A stretch of 64,000 nucleotides of DNA from Saccharomonospora piscinae (lineage in GTDB: Bacteria > Actinomycetota > Actinomycetes > Mycobacteriales > Pseudonocardiaceae), in assembly GCF_005862235.1 (NCBI RefSeq), contig NZ_VCEK01000003.1:599981-663980 (forward strand), written 5' to 3'. The notes below the pieces were generated by a model. It had not been told where the DNA came from and did no database searches. It was given only the letters and a program-made list of their open reading frames with translations. Positions 48,173 to 56,468 of the stretch are shown here, one piece after another (positions within the stretch are counted from its first letter, which is position 1; every line of letters starts with the position of its first letter). The position numbers were made by a program, and so were the translations under genes.

Positions 48173-48801
48173 GCCGGGGACACGCCGGCGCCGATGGCGA
48201 GGCCCGCCTGGCGCAGCAATCGCCGCAGGTAGGCCGCGTGGTCGTCGGGCCGTGAGCTGCCGGGCTCCAGCACGAGGTGGTGGATCATCGCGCCCAGCAG
48301 CATGTCGATCAGCATGTCCAGGTCGGCGTCCGCGTCGAGCGCACCGGCCTCCTGCGCCCGGCGCAGTACCGCCCGGGCTCGCTCCCGGCGGGGGACGACG
48401 TGGTGGTTCCAGTAGATGTCCAGCAGGGCGGGGTGATCCGGGCCCGCACCGAGCAGGCGAGCCATCAGCGCCCGGTAGCGCGGGTCGGCGAGTGCCGCAC
48501 CCCACCGGGGCAGCATCGCCTCGATCAGCTCGGCCGGTGGGACGTCCGGGTCCTGTTCGTCCAGCGCGGGGATGTCGTCGCGGGCTCGCTCGATCGCCTC
48601 GGCGAGCAGGTCCTCCTTCGTCGACCAGCGCTTGTAGACGGTCGCCTTCGCCACGCCCGCGCGCCGGGCGATCGCCTCGATACTCGTTCTCGCGAGCCCA
48701 CGTTCCACGAACAGGTCCACGGCGGCGGTGAGGATCGCCGCGTCGGCGCGTGGGTCCCGGGGACGCCCCGGGCCGGGCCGGGGTACTGCCGTGCCGCTCA
48801 T
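48160..48801 (-). CDS. TetR-family transcriptional repressor
   Basis: A 213-residue regulator with an N-terminal helix-turn-helix (AAILTAAVDLFVERGLARTSIEAIARRAGVAKATVYKRWSTKEDLL, in part) and a helical ligand-binding C-terminal domain (family TetR_C with MLLGAMIHHLVLEPG). The ATGA overlap with the monooxygenase gene places both in one minus-strand operon, so it probably controls its own operon. A 22-bp palindrome at 50333-50354, upstream of the monooxygenase start, is the likely binding site. The ligand may be the substrate or product of the monooxygenase. Confidence 0.92.
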   Translation of the reverse strand: MSGTAVPRPGPGRPRDPRADAAILTAAVDLFVERGLARTSIEAIARRAGVAKATVYKRWSTKEDLLAEAIERARDDIPALDEQDPDVPPAELIEAMLPRWGAALADPRYRALMARLLGAGPDHPALLDIYWNHHVVPRRERARAVLRRAQEAGALDADADLDMLIDMLLGAMIHHLVLEPGSSRPDDHAAYLRRLLRQAGLAIGAGVSPAQRS

Positions 48802-50315
48802 GCGGCGGTTCCCGCGCTCAGTGCCGTGGTGAGCCACCGCCGCAGCCCGTCCGGATCGGTTCCGCGCCAGGCGAGGTGGGCGTCGGGCCGGATCAACAGT
48901 GCCTGCCCCTCAGCGCCGGGGTCGGTCAGGGCGGTGATCTCGCCGCCCAGCTGGTCGTGCGCCGTGCGGGCGAGCGCGTCCGGGTGGGCTCCAGGCGGCG
49001 CGAGGAGGACCCACGCCGGAAGCAGTTCCGCGTGCAGCCGCGTGGACCGGCCCTCGGAGTCGAGGCAGACGCGGTCGGCGATCCGGTCGCCGGGCCTCGG
49101 TGCGGAACCCCGGCCACCGAGCGGTCCCTTCCGGTAGGTGACCCACAGCTGCGAGGCCCCGCGGGTCGCGGCTCTGCGGACCCGTTCGGTGTCGAGCAAC
49201 GGCACGAGGACCCGGTCGCGCAGGAACGACACCACCGCGCTGTCGGCGGTCAGCAGGCGGGTGTTGGCCGTGGTGGCGCGCAGCACCTCGGCGGCCAGCG
49301 GGCGCCGCTCGGCGGTGTAGGTGTCCAGCAGCGGCTCCGCCGCCGAGCCCCGGACGACGAGCGCCAGTTTCCACGCGAGATTCTCGGCATCACCCAGCCC
49401 GGTGTTCATGCCCTGCCCGCCGATCGGACTGTGCACGTGGGCCGCGTCGCCTGCCAGCAGGACGCGGCCACGGCGGTAGTCCGCCGCGAGCCTGCGGTGG
49501 ATGCGGAACACCGAGGTCCACACCGCGTCCCGGATGCGCAGGCCGGTCTCGCCCGTACGGGCGGGCACGAGCTCGGCGAACCGCGCGACGATCTCGTCGG
49601 CATCGAGCCTGCCGTCGAGATCGGCGACCTCGGCCATGAGCCGCCAGCGGTCGCCGCCGTCGGTGTCGTGCTCGTGGTCGTACATGGGCATCGCCATCAC
49701 GATGCCGTCGCGGTGGAAGAAGCCCACCGACATGCTGCGGTCCCGGTGCCAGTCCGCGTGGACGTCGGCCAGCAGGAACCGCTCGGCCACCGGCACGCCG
49801 GGAAAGTCGATGCCCGCGAGCTCGCGCACGGTGCTGTGCGCGCCGTCGCAGCCGACAAGCCACTGTGCCCGCACCCGCGTGCCGTCGGCGAACTCGGCCG
49901 TCACACCGTCGGCATTCTGCTCGAACCCGGTCAGCGCCGTTGCCCACTCCACCGCCCCGCCCAGCTCGGCGAACCGGTCCCGCAGCCGCCGCTCGATCAT
50001 GGCCTGGGACACGAACAGCGCCTGGGTCGATTCGGCCTCGTCGGGGGCGAAGCCCACGGTGGCGATGGGGCGGGAGCCCGCGTGCATGCGCATCGCCCTC
50101 GGTTCGAGCGAGCGTTCGCGAAGGTCGCCGAGGGCGCCGAGCCGGTGCAGGACCTCGACCGCCCGCGCGTGGGCGATGTTGGCCCGCGAGGTGGTGGCGG
50201 GGCCGCTCGCGCGATCGACGACGCGCACGCCGACACCGTGGGCCGCGAGCCCGCACGCGACGGTCAGGCCGGTCGGGCCGCCGCCGACGACCAGCACCTC
50301 TGTGTGTTCCGCCAC
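48798..50315 (-). CDS. FAD-dependent aromatic monooxygenase (class A)
   Basis: Flavin monooxygenase of the PHBH fold, 505 residues, similar in plan to MhpA and polyketide hydroxylases. It has the Rossmann motif VLVVGGGPTGLTVACGLA, the DG motif in LVGCDGAHSTVRELAG and the GD motif in VLLAGDAAHVHSPIGGQGMN, with a thioredoxin-like C-terminal domain (ELLPAWVLLAPPGAHP). It likely hydroxylates an aromatic compound, perhaps an antibiotic or plant phenolic. GTG 50315 has GGGAG about 6 nt upstream on its strand. Co-transcription with tetR suggests substrate-induced expression. Confidence 0.9.
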   Translation of the reverse strand: MAEHTEVLVVGGGPTGLTVACGLAAHGVGVRVVDRASGPATTSRANIAHARAVEVLHRLGALGDLRERSLEPRAMRMHAGSRPIATVGFAPDEAESTQALFVSQAMIERRLRDRFAELGGAVEWATALTGFEQNADGVTAEFADGTRVRAQWLVGCDGAHSTVRELAGIDFPGVPVAERFLLADVHADWHRDRSMSVGFFHRDGIVMAMPMYDHEHDTDGGDRWRLMAEVADLDGRLDADEIVARFAELVPARTGETGLRIRDAVWTSVFRIHRRLAADYRRGRVLLAGDAAHVHSPIGGQGMNTGLGDAENLAWKLALVVRGSAAEPLLDTYTAERRPLAAEVLRATTANTRLLTADSAVVSFLRDRVLVPLLDTERVRRAATRGASQLWVTYRKGPLGGRGSAPRPGDRIADRVCLDSEGRSTRLHAELLPAWVLLAPPGAHPDALARTAHDQLGGEITALTDPGAEGQALLIRPDAHLAWRGTDPDGLRRWLTTALSAGTAA

Positions 50316-50332
50316 GGCGCGCTCCCATTTTC

Positions 50333-50354
50333 TATACGTAACCGGTGACGAATA
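50333..50354. promoter_or_regulatory. Candidate TetR operator overlapping the monooxygenase promoter
   Basis: A 22-bp near-perfect palindrome with the core ACCGGT (50341-50346) flanked by CGTA and GACG and outer TAT/ATA; only two symmetric base pairs are broken. It lies 18 bp before the monooxygenase GTG in an unusually AT-rich patch, the position where a repressor would block RNA polymerase. A TATAGA-like -10 on the minus strand touches its downstream edge. Confidence 0.65.
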
Positions 50355-50425
50355 CAAAATTACTCCGCCCTGGTGCCCCGTGTCCACGGTGGGGACCGAG
50401 TCGCCCGCCGTCACGGCGCGGTCAC

Positions 50426-50431
50426 TAGGCT
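50426..50431 (+). promoter_or_regulatory. -10 element for a leaderless rph transcript
   Basis: TAGGCT, 7 nt, then GTG 50439. Confidence 0.5.
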
Positions 50432-50438
50432 GCGGGAC

Positions 50439-51215
50439 GTGGTGCGAGAAGACGGCAGGAACGACGACCAGCTCCGCGAGGTACGGCTCACCCGCGGATA
50501 CCAGCAGTGGCCCGCGGGCTCGGTACTCGTCGAGTTCGGCGACACCCGGGTCCTCTGCGCGGCGAGCGTCACCGAGGGGGTGCCGCGCTGGCGGGCCGGT
50601 TCCGGCCTCGGCTGGGTGACGGCGGAGTACGCCATGCTGCCGTCGGCCACCCACACGCGGAGCGACCGCGAGTCGATCAAGGGGCGGGTCGGCGGGCGCA
50701 CCCACGAGATCAGCAGGCTGGTCGGGCGAGCCCTGCGCTCCTGCATCGACCTGGCCGCGCTGGGCGAGAACACCATCGTCATCGACTGCGACGTCATCCA
50801 GGCCGACGGGGGAACCCGGACCGCTGCCATCACCGGTAGCTACGTGGCCCTGGCCGACGCCGTGACCTGGCTCGGCGCGGCGGGACGGCTGGCGGACCCG
50901 CAGCCGCTGTCGGCCGCCGTGTCGGCCGTCAGCGTGGGAGTCGTGGACGGGCGCGTGCGGCTCGACCTTCCCTACGAGGAGGACTCCCGCGCCGAGGTCG
51001 ACATGAACGTGGTCGCCACCGACGCGGGCACGCTCATCGAGGTGCAGGGCACCGGCGAGGGCGCGACGTTCACCCGGTCCACCCTGGACAAGATGCTCGA
51101 TCTCGCGCTCGCGGGCTGCGCCGAGTTGTCGCGCAGCCAGGCCGAGGCCCTCGCCGCGCCATATCCCGGCACGCTGCCCACCCCGCCGCCGACGAAGAAG
51201 AAGGGCTCCCGGTGA
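50439..51215 (+). CDS. rph: Ribonuclease PH
   Basis: Phosphorolytic 3'-5' exoribonuclease that trims tRNA 3' ends. The 258-residue protein has the family blocks [68 protein letters not shown] (in part) and [19 protein letters not shown], and ends [23 protein letters not shown] 50439 is followed by a second GTG; either may serve. The end overlaps rdgB by 4 nt, as in Rv1340-Rv1341. Confidence 0.96.
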   Translation: MVREDGRNDDQLREVRLTRGYQQWPAGSVLVEFGDTRVLCAASVTEGVPRWRAGSGLGWVTAEYAMLPSATHTRSDRESIKGRVGGRTHEISRLVGRALRSCIDLAALGENTIVIDCDVIQADGGTRTAAITGSYVALADAVTWLGAAGRLADPQPLSAAVSAVSVGVVDGRVRLDLPYEEDSRAEVDMNVVATDAGTLIEVQGTGEGATFTRSTLDKMLDLALAGCAELSRSQAEALAAPYPGTLPTPPPTKKKGSR

Positions 51216-51832
51216 GCGCTCGGGTGCTGCTGGCGACCCGCAACGCCAAGAAGCTGGCCGAGCTGCGGCGCATCGTCGCCGAGGCGGGTGCCGCGGGGAT
51301 CGAGATCGTCGGCATGGCCGAGGTGGAACCGTTCGACGAGGCCCCCGAGACCGGTGCGACGTTCGAGGAGAACGCGCTCGCCAAGGCTCGGGACGCCGCG
51401 AAGGCCACCGGGCTCGCGGCGGTCGCCGACGATTCCGGGCTCACCGTGGCGGCACTCAACGGAATGCCCGGCGTGCTGTCGGCGCGCTGGGCGGGTGCGC
51501 ACGGCGACGACGAGGCCAATCTCCGGCTGCTGCTGGGCCAACTCGCCGACGTGCCCGACGAGCGACGCGACGCGGCGTTCGTGTGCGCGGTCGCGCTCGT
51601 GGTGCCCGGCGTGGCCGGTGCCGCGAGCGAGGTCGTGCTGCGCCGCGAGTGGCCGGGAACGCTGGTGCGGCAGCCGCGCGGTGACAACGGCTTCGGCTAC
51701 GACCCGATCTTCGCTCCCGGCGGTGGCGACCGGACGGCGGCCGAGCTGGCCCCGGAGGAGAAGGACGCCGTCTCCCACCGGGGCCAGGCACTGCGCGCCC
51801 TCGCCCCGCACCTGGCAGAACTGGCGCGGTAG
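51212..51832 (+). CDS. rdgB: XTP/dITP diphosphatase (RdgB/HAM1 family)
   Basis: Removes non-canonical purine nucleoside triphosphates (dITP, XTP) from the nucleotide pool. The 206-residue protein begins [17 protein letters not shown], has the catalytic [24 protein letters not shown] and the nucleobase-side motif [13 protein letters not shown], ending with [13 protein letters not shown] 51212 overlaps the rph stop (GTGA). It converges with bcp with 22 bp between stops and no visible terminator. Confidence 0.95.
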   Translation: MSARVLLATRNAKKLAELRRIVAEAGAAGIEIVGMAEVEPFDEAPETGATFEENALAKARDAAKATGLAAVADDSGLTVAALNGMPGVLSARWAGAHGDDEANLRLLLGQLADVPDERRDAAFVCAVALVVPGVAGAASEVVLRREWPGTLVRQPRGDNGFGYDPIFAPGGGDRTAAELAPEEKDAVSHRGQALRALAPHLAELAR

Positions 51833-51854
51833 CAGCGCAGCGGTGGAGGTACGC

Positions 51855-52334
51855 CTAGCCGCCGACCTTCAGATCGCGCAGGAGCTTGGCCACGTGGCCG
51901 GTGGCGCGCACGTTGTACCTCGCGGTGCTGATCGTGCCGTCGCCGTCCACCACGAACGTCGAGCGGATGACGCCCTGCACCACGCGGCCGTAGTTCTTCT
52001 TCTCCCCGAAAGCGCCCCACTCGGTGAGCACCGTCTTGTCGGGGTCGGACAGCAGCGGGAAGGTCAGTTTCTCGTTCTCGGCGAAGGTGGCGAGCTTGCC
52101 CGGCTTGTCCGGCGAGATGCCGAGCACCTGGTAGCCCGCGTCGTTGAGCTGGGCCAGGTTGTCGCGGAAGTCGCACGCCTGCTTGGTGCAACCCGGAGTC
52201 CCCGCGGCGGGATAGAAGTACACCACCACGGAACGGCCGCGGAAGTCGGACAGCGACACGGTGTTGCCCTCGCTGTCCGGCAGCGTGAAATCGGGTGCCG
52301 GATCGCCGGGGGACAGGCGGATGGGGTCGGTCAT
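51855..52334 (-). CDS. bcp: Thioredoxin-dependent peroxiredoxin (BCP/PrxQ type)
   Basis: Reduces hydrogen peroxide and organic hydroperoxides with electrons from thioredoxin. The 159-residue protein has the atypical 2-Cys arrangement of PrxQ: peroxidatic C49 and resolving C54 in GTPGCTKQACDF, after the APDFTLPDSEGNTVSL strand. ATG 52334 is preceded on its strand by TACGCT (plus 52341-52346) with 6 nt between, so the mRNA is probably leaderless. Confidence 0.95.
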   Translation of the reverse strand: MTDPIRLSPGDPAPDFTLPDSEGNTVSLSDFRGRSVVVYFYPAAGTPGCTKQACDFRDNLAQLNDAGYQVLGISPDKPGKLATFAENEKLTFPLLSDPDKTVLTEWGAFGEKKNYGRVVQGVIRSTFVVDGDGTISTARYNVRATGHVAKLLRDLKVGG

Positions 52335-52346
52335 GGCGGAAGCGTA
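52335..52346 (-). promoter_or_regulatory. -10 element for a leaderless bcp transcript
   Basis: On the minus strand TACGCT is followed by 6 nt and ATG 52334. Confidence 0.6.
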
Positions 52347-52364
52347 ACGCGCGGTTCCGCCGCC

Positions 52365-52973
52365 TCACACGGTGCCGACGAACACGGCCTTGGTCTCGTC
52401 CGACGAGTCGGGTCGCAGCGTCAGACGCAGCGCGGCCGGTTCGGGGTGTGCCGCGAACGCCAGCGTCACCCCCACCGTCTCACCCGGTGGAATGTCCCGG
52501 TCGGCGTCGACGACGCCGTTGTAGCCCCGCGTCGCGTCCTGGACCTGCTGGACCTCCACGTCCTCGATCGAGGCGCGCACCGAGAGGTCGGAGAGCCGGT
52601 ACGGCTTCTGCCCGTCGTTGTACACCGTGATGTCGAAGGCGGCGGCCCGGTCGGATCGGGGGTAGGCGTTCTCGCTCGGCTGGAAGATGTTGGGCGAGGA
52701 CACGCTGACGGAGAGCCCGGAAGGGAATCGGTGCTCGGAGCCGAAGCGCAGGCCCGCGGCCGGTGAGGTGGCGGCGGCGGAGTTCTGCGGCGGGGGCGCG
52801 GTGCCCGTGGCCGCCGCGGCGGGCGTGCCCGGGGGGCCGGGCGTCGCCTCGTCCGGTCCCGCACCCGCGGGCGACGTGCCGCAGGCTCCCAGCGCCAGCG
52901 CGGCACACACCCCGGCGACAACCTTCGCCGTCTTCGCCGCCGACGCCGCCGACACCGTAGACACCGTGGCCAC
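52365..52973 (-). CDS. Lipoprotein with DUF4352-like domain
   Basis: A 202-residue secreted lipoprotein: signal peptide AKVVAGVCAALALGAC with lipobox ALGAC, a long Ala/Pro/Thr-rich linker (about residues 34-72), then an immunoglobulin-like beta domain (LSVSVSSPNIFQPSENAYPRSDRAAAFDITVYNDG, in part) resembling DUF4352/telomeric-repeat-binding-type extracellular domains. GTG 52973 has AAGGAG 7 nt upstream on its strand. The role is unknown. The 213-bp region to the next gene holds an 8-bp inverted repeat (CTACTCCG 53007, CGGAGTAG 53076) and nothing else I can name. Confidence 0.78.
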   Translation of the reverse strand: MATVSTVSAASAAKTAKVVAGVCAALALGACGTSPAGAGPDEATPGPPGTPAAAATGTAPPPQNSAAATSPAAGLRFGSEHRFPSGLSVSVSSPNIFQPSENAYPRSDRAAAFDITVYNDGQKPYRLSDLSVRASIEDVEVQQVQDATRGYNGVVDADRDIPPGETVGVTLAFAAHPEPAALRLTLRPDSSDETKAVFVGTV

Positions 52974-53186
52974 AGCCTGACTCCTTGCTCCGGTCGCGGG
53001 GGTGGACTACTCCGTTCGGGCGTGTGGTCGTACCGCCCTCGTCCACTGTGACGACGGGAGCATCCACGGGCCACCCGGAGTAGAGGGTTGACGCGGAGTC
53101 GGAGCTTCGCCGTGTCCTCGTCGTAATCCGCGTGGCGGATCGCGTGGCGGCGGTCACCGGCGAGGGGGCGTGGCGAGTGCGGGGGC

Positions 53187-53369
53187 TCACACCGCGATGG
53201 CGAAGACGAGGATGAACACCGCCAGGCCCGCCAGCCAGATCACGATGAGCCAGCCCCAGTCGCGCCAGGGATCGACGACACGGTTGTCCTCGCCCGGCAC
53301 GTAGACGCCGCGCTTCTCGAACCAGTCGGCCCACCGGTCGGGCCAGCGGAGCAGGCGCCGTCCGTCCAT
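53187..53369 (-). CDS. Small single-pass membrane protein
   Basis: A 60-residue protein of unknown function. A tryptophan- and arginine-rich N-terminal half (DGRRLLRWPDRWADWFEKRGVYV) is followed by one C-terminal membrane helix (GWLIVIWLAGLAVFILVFAIAV) that ends the protein. ATG 53369 has GGGAGA upstream on its strand; an earlier in-frame start at 53417 overlaps the inverted repeat at 53411-53429. It may be a small membrane-bound regulator, but there is no direct evidence. Confidence 0.65.
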   Translation of the reverse strand: MDGRRLLRWPDRWADWFEKRGVYVPGEDNRVVDPWRDWGWLIVIWLAGLAVFILVFAIAV

Positions 53370-53410
53370 GCGTCTCTCCCGTGTCGTCACCCAGCGTGTC
53401 GCGGGTTCAT

Positions 53411-53429
53411 ACTCCAAGTCAGTTGGAGT
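53411..53429. promoter_or_regulatory. Inverted repeat in the divergent region upstream of livK
   Basis: ACTCCAA (53411-53417) and TTGGAGT (53423-53429) with a 5-nt spacer, in a relatively AT-rich stretch between a minus-strand small gene and livK. It is a plausible binding site for a dimeric regulator. A second, imperfect dyad (GTGTGAGGTCACTCAC) lies near 53500. Confidence 0.45.
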
Positions 53430-53578
53430 GGGGGCAAGTCAAGGCGATGTATCAATCGACCTCGCATTGTTCACCGTCCGCGTTCGACGATCTAGTGTGT
53501 GAGGTCACTCACGCGGCTGCCGTGGGCACGACCGGGTGCCCGGTGGACGGCTCGCGATCACAACGGAATGGAGGCTCC

Positions 53579-54832
53579 ATGCGAGCGTCAGCGGTCTGGC
53601 GGTCGGCGGTCCTGTTGAGCGCCGCCACACTGGTGCTCACCGCCTGCGGCGGTGGCGGAGGCGGCCAGGGCGACGGCGACGGCGGCGACGGCGTACTGAA
53701 CCTCGGGTACGTGCTCCCGGAAACCGGGCAACTCGCGTTCCTCGGACCCCCGCAGATTCAGTCGGTGAAGTACGCCGTCCAGGAGATCAACGACGCGGGT
53801 GGCGTGCTCGGGCAGCCGATTCCTGAGGTCGTGGCGTCCGACGAGGCGGGGCAGGCGGGTGTCGCCGTGCAGTCGGCCAACCGCGTGCTCTCCGGCGGGG
53901 TCGACGCGCTGATCGGCGCGGCGGCGTCCAACATGTCGCTCGCCATCATCGACAACGTCACCGGGTCGGGTGTCGTGCAGTGTTCGGGGTCCAACACGGC
54001 GGCGACCTTCACCGACTACCCGGACAGCGATCTCTACTTCCGTACGGCGCCGAGTGACAACCTTCAGGCTTCCGTACTGAGCAAGGTGATCGCCGAGGAC
54101 GGCCACCAGCGGGTCGCCATCGCGGCCAGGGCAGACGACTACGGCAGGGGACTGCTGGACTCGACCACGGAGGCACTGGAGTCGGCCGGCGTCACCGTGG
54201 TGATGGGCGAGACGTACGACCCCGAGGCCACGAACTTCGACCAGATCGCCCAGCAGGTGAAGGGCTCCAACCCGGACGCCGCCGTGGTCGTGGCGTTCGA
54301 GGAGGGCACCCAGGTGCTCCAGTCGATGATCGAGGCGGGCGTCGGGCCGCAGGAGATCGGCGTCTACGGCACGGACGGCCTGCGTAGTGCCGAGCTGGCC
54401 TCGCTCGTGTCCCCGAACGACCCCGGTGTGATCGCGGGCATGAAGGGCACGGCGCCGACGGCGGAGAACGACGAGTACAGCGAGCGGCTCAAGGAGTTCG
54501 CGCCGGACCTCAAGGAGATGCAGTTCGCGCCGCAGGTCTTCGACTGCGTGACGATCATCGCCCTCGCGGCCGAGGCCGCGCAGACCGACGATCCCACGGT
54601 GTTCGCGGCGGAGATCAACGGAGTCACGGGTGAGGGCGAGAAGTGCAGCTCGTTCGCGGACTGCAAGGAACTGCTCGACAACGGCTCCGACATCGACTAC
54701 GAGGGTGTGAGCGGCCCGCTCGACTTCGTGGAACAGGGCGAGCCCGGCAAGGCCACCTTCGACGTCTACACCTACGACGACGAAGGCGAGCTGGCCACCG
54801 TCCGCACGGAGGAAGGCACGGCTGCGAACTGA
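53579..54832 (+). CDS. livK: ABC transporter substrate-binding lipoprotein, branched-chain amino acid type
   Basis: Periplasmic-binding-protein type I lipoprotein of a branched-chain amino-acid/amide importer, 417 residues. The signal peptide (WRSAVLLSAATLVLTAC) ends in LTAC, followed by a Gly/Asp-rich linker. Two-lobed domain features include LNLGYVLPETGQLAFLGPPQI, VVASDEAGQ and VDALIGAAASNMSLAI. ATG 53579 has GGAGG upstream. The permease and ATPase genes lie convergently on the other strand (54914-58477), so binding protein and membrane parts are transcribed separately. The substrate may be a branched-chain amino acid, amide or other compound. Confidence 0.88.
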   Translation: MRASAVWRSAVLLSAATLVLTACGGGGGGQGDGDGGDGVLNLGYVLPETGQLAFLGPPQIQSVKYAVQEINDAGGVLGQPIPEVVASDEAGQAGVAVQSANRVLSGGVDALIGAAASNMSLAIIDNVTGSGVVQCSGSNTAATFTDYPDSDLYFRTAPSDNLQASVLSKVIAEDGHQRVAIAARADDYGRGLLDSTTEALESAGVTVVMGETYDPEATNFDQIAQQVKGSNPDAAVVVAFEEGTQVLQSMIEAGVGPQEIGVYGTDGLRSAELASLVSPNDPGVIAGMKGTAPTAENDEYSERLKEFAPDLKEMQFAPQVFDCVTIIALAAEAAQTDDPTVFAAEINGVTGEGEKCSSFADCKELLDNGSDIDYEGVSGPLDFVEQGEPGKATFDVYTYDDEGELATVRTEEGTAAN

Positions 54833-54842
54833 GTACCGGAGA

Positions 54843-54897
54843 TGCCGGGAAGGCCACCCTCACTGCGTCAGCCGCAGCGAGGGTGGCCTTCCCGGCA
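54843..54897. repeat. 19-bp inverted repeat, family A copy 2, between convergent liv genes
   Basis: Left arm TGCCGGGAAGGCCACCCTC (54843-54861) and its exact complement (54879-54897); the 17-nt loop contains a further CTGCG/CGCAG pairing. It starts 10 nt after the livK stop and ends 16 nt before the livF stop, so it can act as a bidirectional terminator. It shares AAGGCCACCCT with the hairpin at 17486-17544. Confidence 0.8.
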
Positions 54898-54913
54898 CCC
54901 TGCCAGGCACGGG

Positions 54914-55642
54914 TCAGCGGACTCGGGCCAGCGTTCCCAGGTACAGCTCGATGACCTTGGGGTCGTGCAGCAGTTCCCGGCCCGTGCCGGTGTAGGCGTT
55001 GGTGCCCTGGTCGAGCACGTAACCCCGGTCGCAGATCTGCAGGCACCGGCGCGCGTTCTGCTCGACCATGAGGATCGACACGCCCGTCTCGTTGATCTGC
55101 CTGATGCGGGCGAAGACCTCGTCCTGGTAGCGCGGCGACAGGCCCGCCGACGGCTCGTCGAGCAGCAGCACGTCCGGGCCCATCATGAGCGCGCGGCCCA
55201 TCGCGAGCATCTGCCGTTCGCCACCCGACATCGAACTCGCCTTCTGCGACCGGCGCCGCCCGAGCACGGGAAACAGTTCCTCCACGTACGCCACGCGGTC
55301 GTCGAACGCCTTCGGCCGCAGATACGTGCCCATGCGGAGATTCTCCTCCACACTCAGCGGGCCGAACACGTTGTCGCGTTGCGGCACGTAGCCGATGCCG
55401 CGCGAGACGAGGGTGTGCGCCGGCTTGTTGGTGAGGTCCTCGCCGCGCAGGCGGACACTGCCGTCCCGGACGCGCAGCAGCCCGAACACCGCCTTGATGA
55501 ACGTCGACTTACCGGCTCCGTTCGGGCCGATCACCCCGACGATCTCCCCGGAGTGCAGGTCGAGCCCGCACCCGCGCAGGATGTCCACGCCTGGGACGTA
55601 GCCCGCGTAGACGTCCTGCGCCACCAGCAGCGGATCACTCAT
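54914..55642 (-). CDS. livF: Branched-chain amino-acid-type ABC transporter ATP-binding protein LivF
   Basis: One of two ATPases of the importer, 242 residues. Walker A is GPNGAGKST, the signature MSGGERQML, Walker B LLLDEPSAGLS and the switch histidine is replaced by the family-typical Gln in MVEQNARR. The start ATG 55642 overlaps the livG stop by 8 nt; upstream in-frame codons exist but lie within livG. It is the last gene of the minus-strand livHMGF operon. Confidence 0.93.
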   Translation of the reverse strand: MSDPLLVAQDVYAGYVPGVDILRGCGLDLHSGEIVGVIGPNGAGKSTFIKAVFGLLRVRDGSVRLRGEDLTNKPAHTLVSRGIGYVPQRDNVFGPLSVEENLRMGTYLRPKAFDDRVAYVEELFPVLGRRRSQKASSMSGGERQMLAMGRALMMGPDVLLLDEPSAGLSPRYQDEVFARIRQINETGVSILMVEQNARRCLQICDRGYVLDQGTNAYTGTGRELLHDPKVIELYLGTLARVR

Positions 55643-56468
55643 CGTCGTCCTCCACACCGGGCTCGCCGTGCTCACTGCCGAGGTAGGCGTCGATCACGGC
55701 GGGGTCGGCACCGACCACGTCCGGCGGGCCCTCGGCCACGACCCTGCCCTCCGCCAGGCACACCACCCAGTCGCTGATGCCCATGACCACGTCCATGTCG
55801 TGCTCCACGAAGCACACGGTCATGCCCTCGTCCCGCAGCGCCGTGATGTGGCCGAGCAGCGACTGCGTCAGCGCGGGGTTCACGCCCGCCATCGGTTCGT
55901 CCAGCATGACCATCGTGGGCCGCACCATCAAGGCGCGCGCCATCTCCAGCAGCTTGCGCTGCCCACCGGACAGCGTGCCCGCGAACTCGTCGCGCATGTG
56001 CGCGAGCTTGAAGCGCTCCAGCAGCTCGTCGGCGCGCGCCTCGATCTCCCGCTCCTGCCGTCGCCACAGCGGGGGCAGCAGGGAGGGCAGCAGCCGCTCA
56101 CCACGCTGCGCGGTCGCCGCGAGCTTGAGATTGTCCACGACGGACAGCTTCCCGAGTGTTTTCGTGAGCTGGAAGGTGCGCACCATGCCGTGCCGGGCGA
56201 CCCGGTGGGCCGCCTTGCCCGCCAGCGGTGCGCCGTCGAAGGTCCACGATCCCGCGTCGGCGCGGTCGAAGCCGCTGAGCACGTTGAACAGGGTGCTCTT
56301 GCCCGCGCCGTTCGGTCCGATCAGCGCCGTGATGGTGCCCCGCTGGATTTCCAGGTGCTCCACGTCCACGGCGGTGAGGCCGCCGAAGGTGCGCCGTACG
56401 CCGTCGGCGACCAGCAGGGCGTCGGGCTTGGCCACGCCCGGTTCGGGCGCGATGTCGTCAGCGGGCAT
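55635..56468 (-). CDS. livG: Branched-chain amino-acid-type ABC transporter ATP-binding protein LivG
   Basis: Second ATPase of the importer, 277 residues. Walker A GPNGAGKST, the LivG-specific insertion before the signature (RGERLLPSLLPPLWRRQEREIEARADELL, in part), signature LSGGQRKLLE, Walker B VMLDEPMAGVNP and switch His in VEHDMDVVMG. ATG 56468 overlaps the end of livM. A C-terminal acidic tail (GSEHGEPGVEDDDE) is not usual in the family. Confidence 0.93.
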   Translation of the reverse strand: MPADDIAPEPGVAKPDALLVADGVRRTFGGLTAVDVEHLEIQRGTITALIGPNGAGKSTLFNVLSGFDRADAGSWTFDGAPLAGKAAHRVARHGMVRTFQLTKTLGKLSVVDNLKLAATAQRGERLLPSLLPPLWRRQEREIEARADELLERFKLAHMRDEFAGTLSGGQRKLLEMARALMVRPTMVMLDEPMAGVNPALTQSLLGHITALRDEGMTVCFVEHDMDVVMGISDWVVCLAEGRVVAEGPPDVVGADPAVIDAYLGSEHGEPGVEDDDE

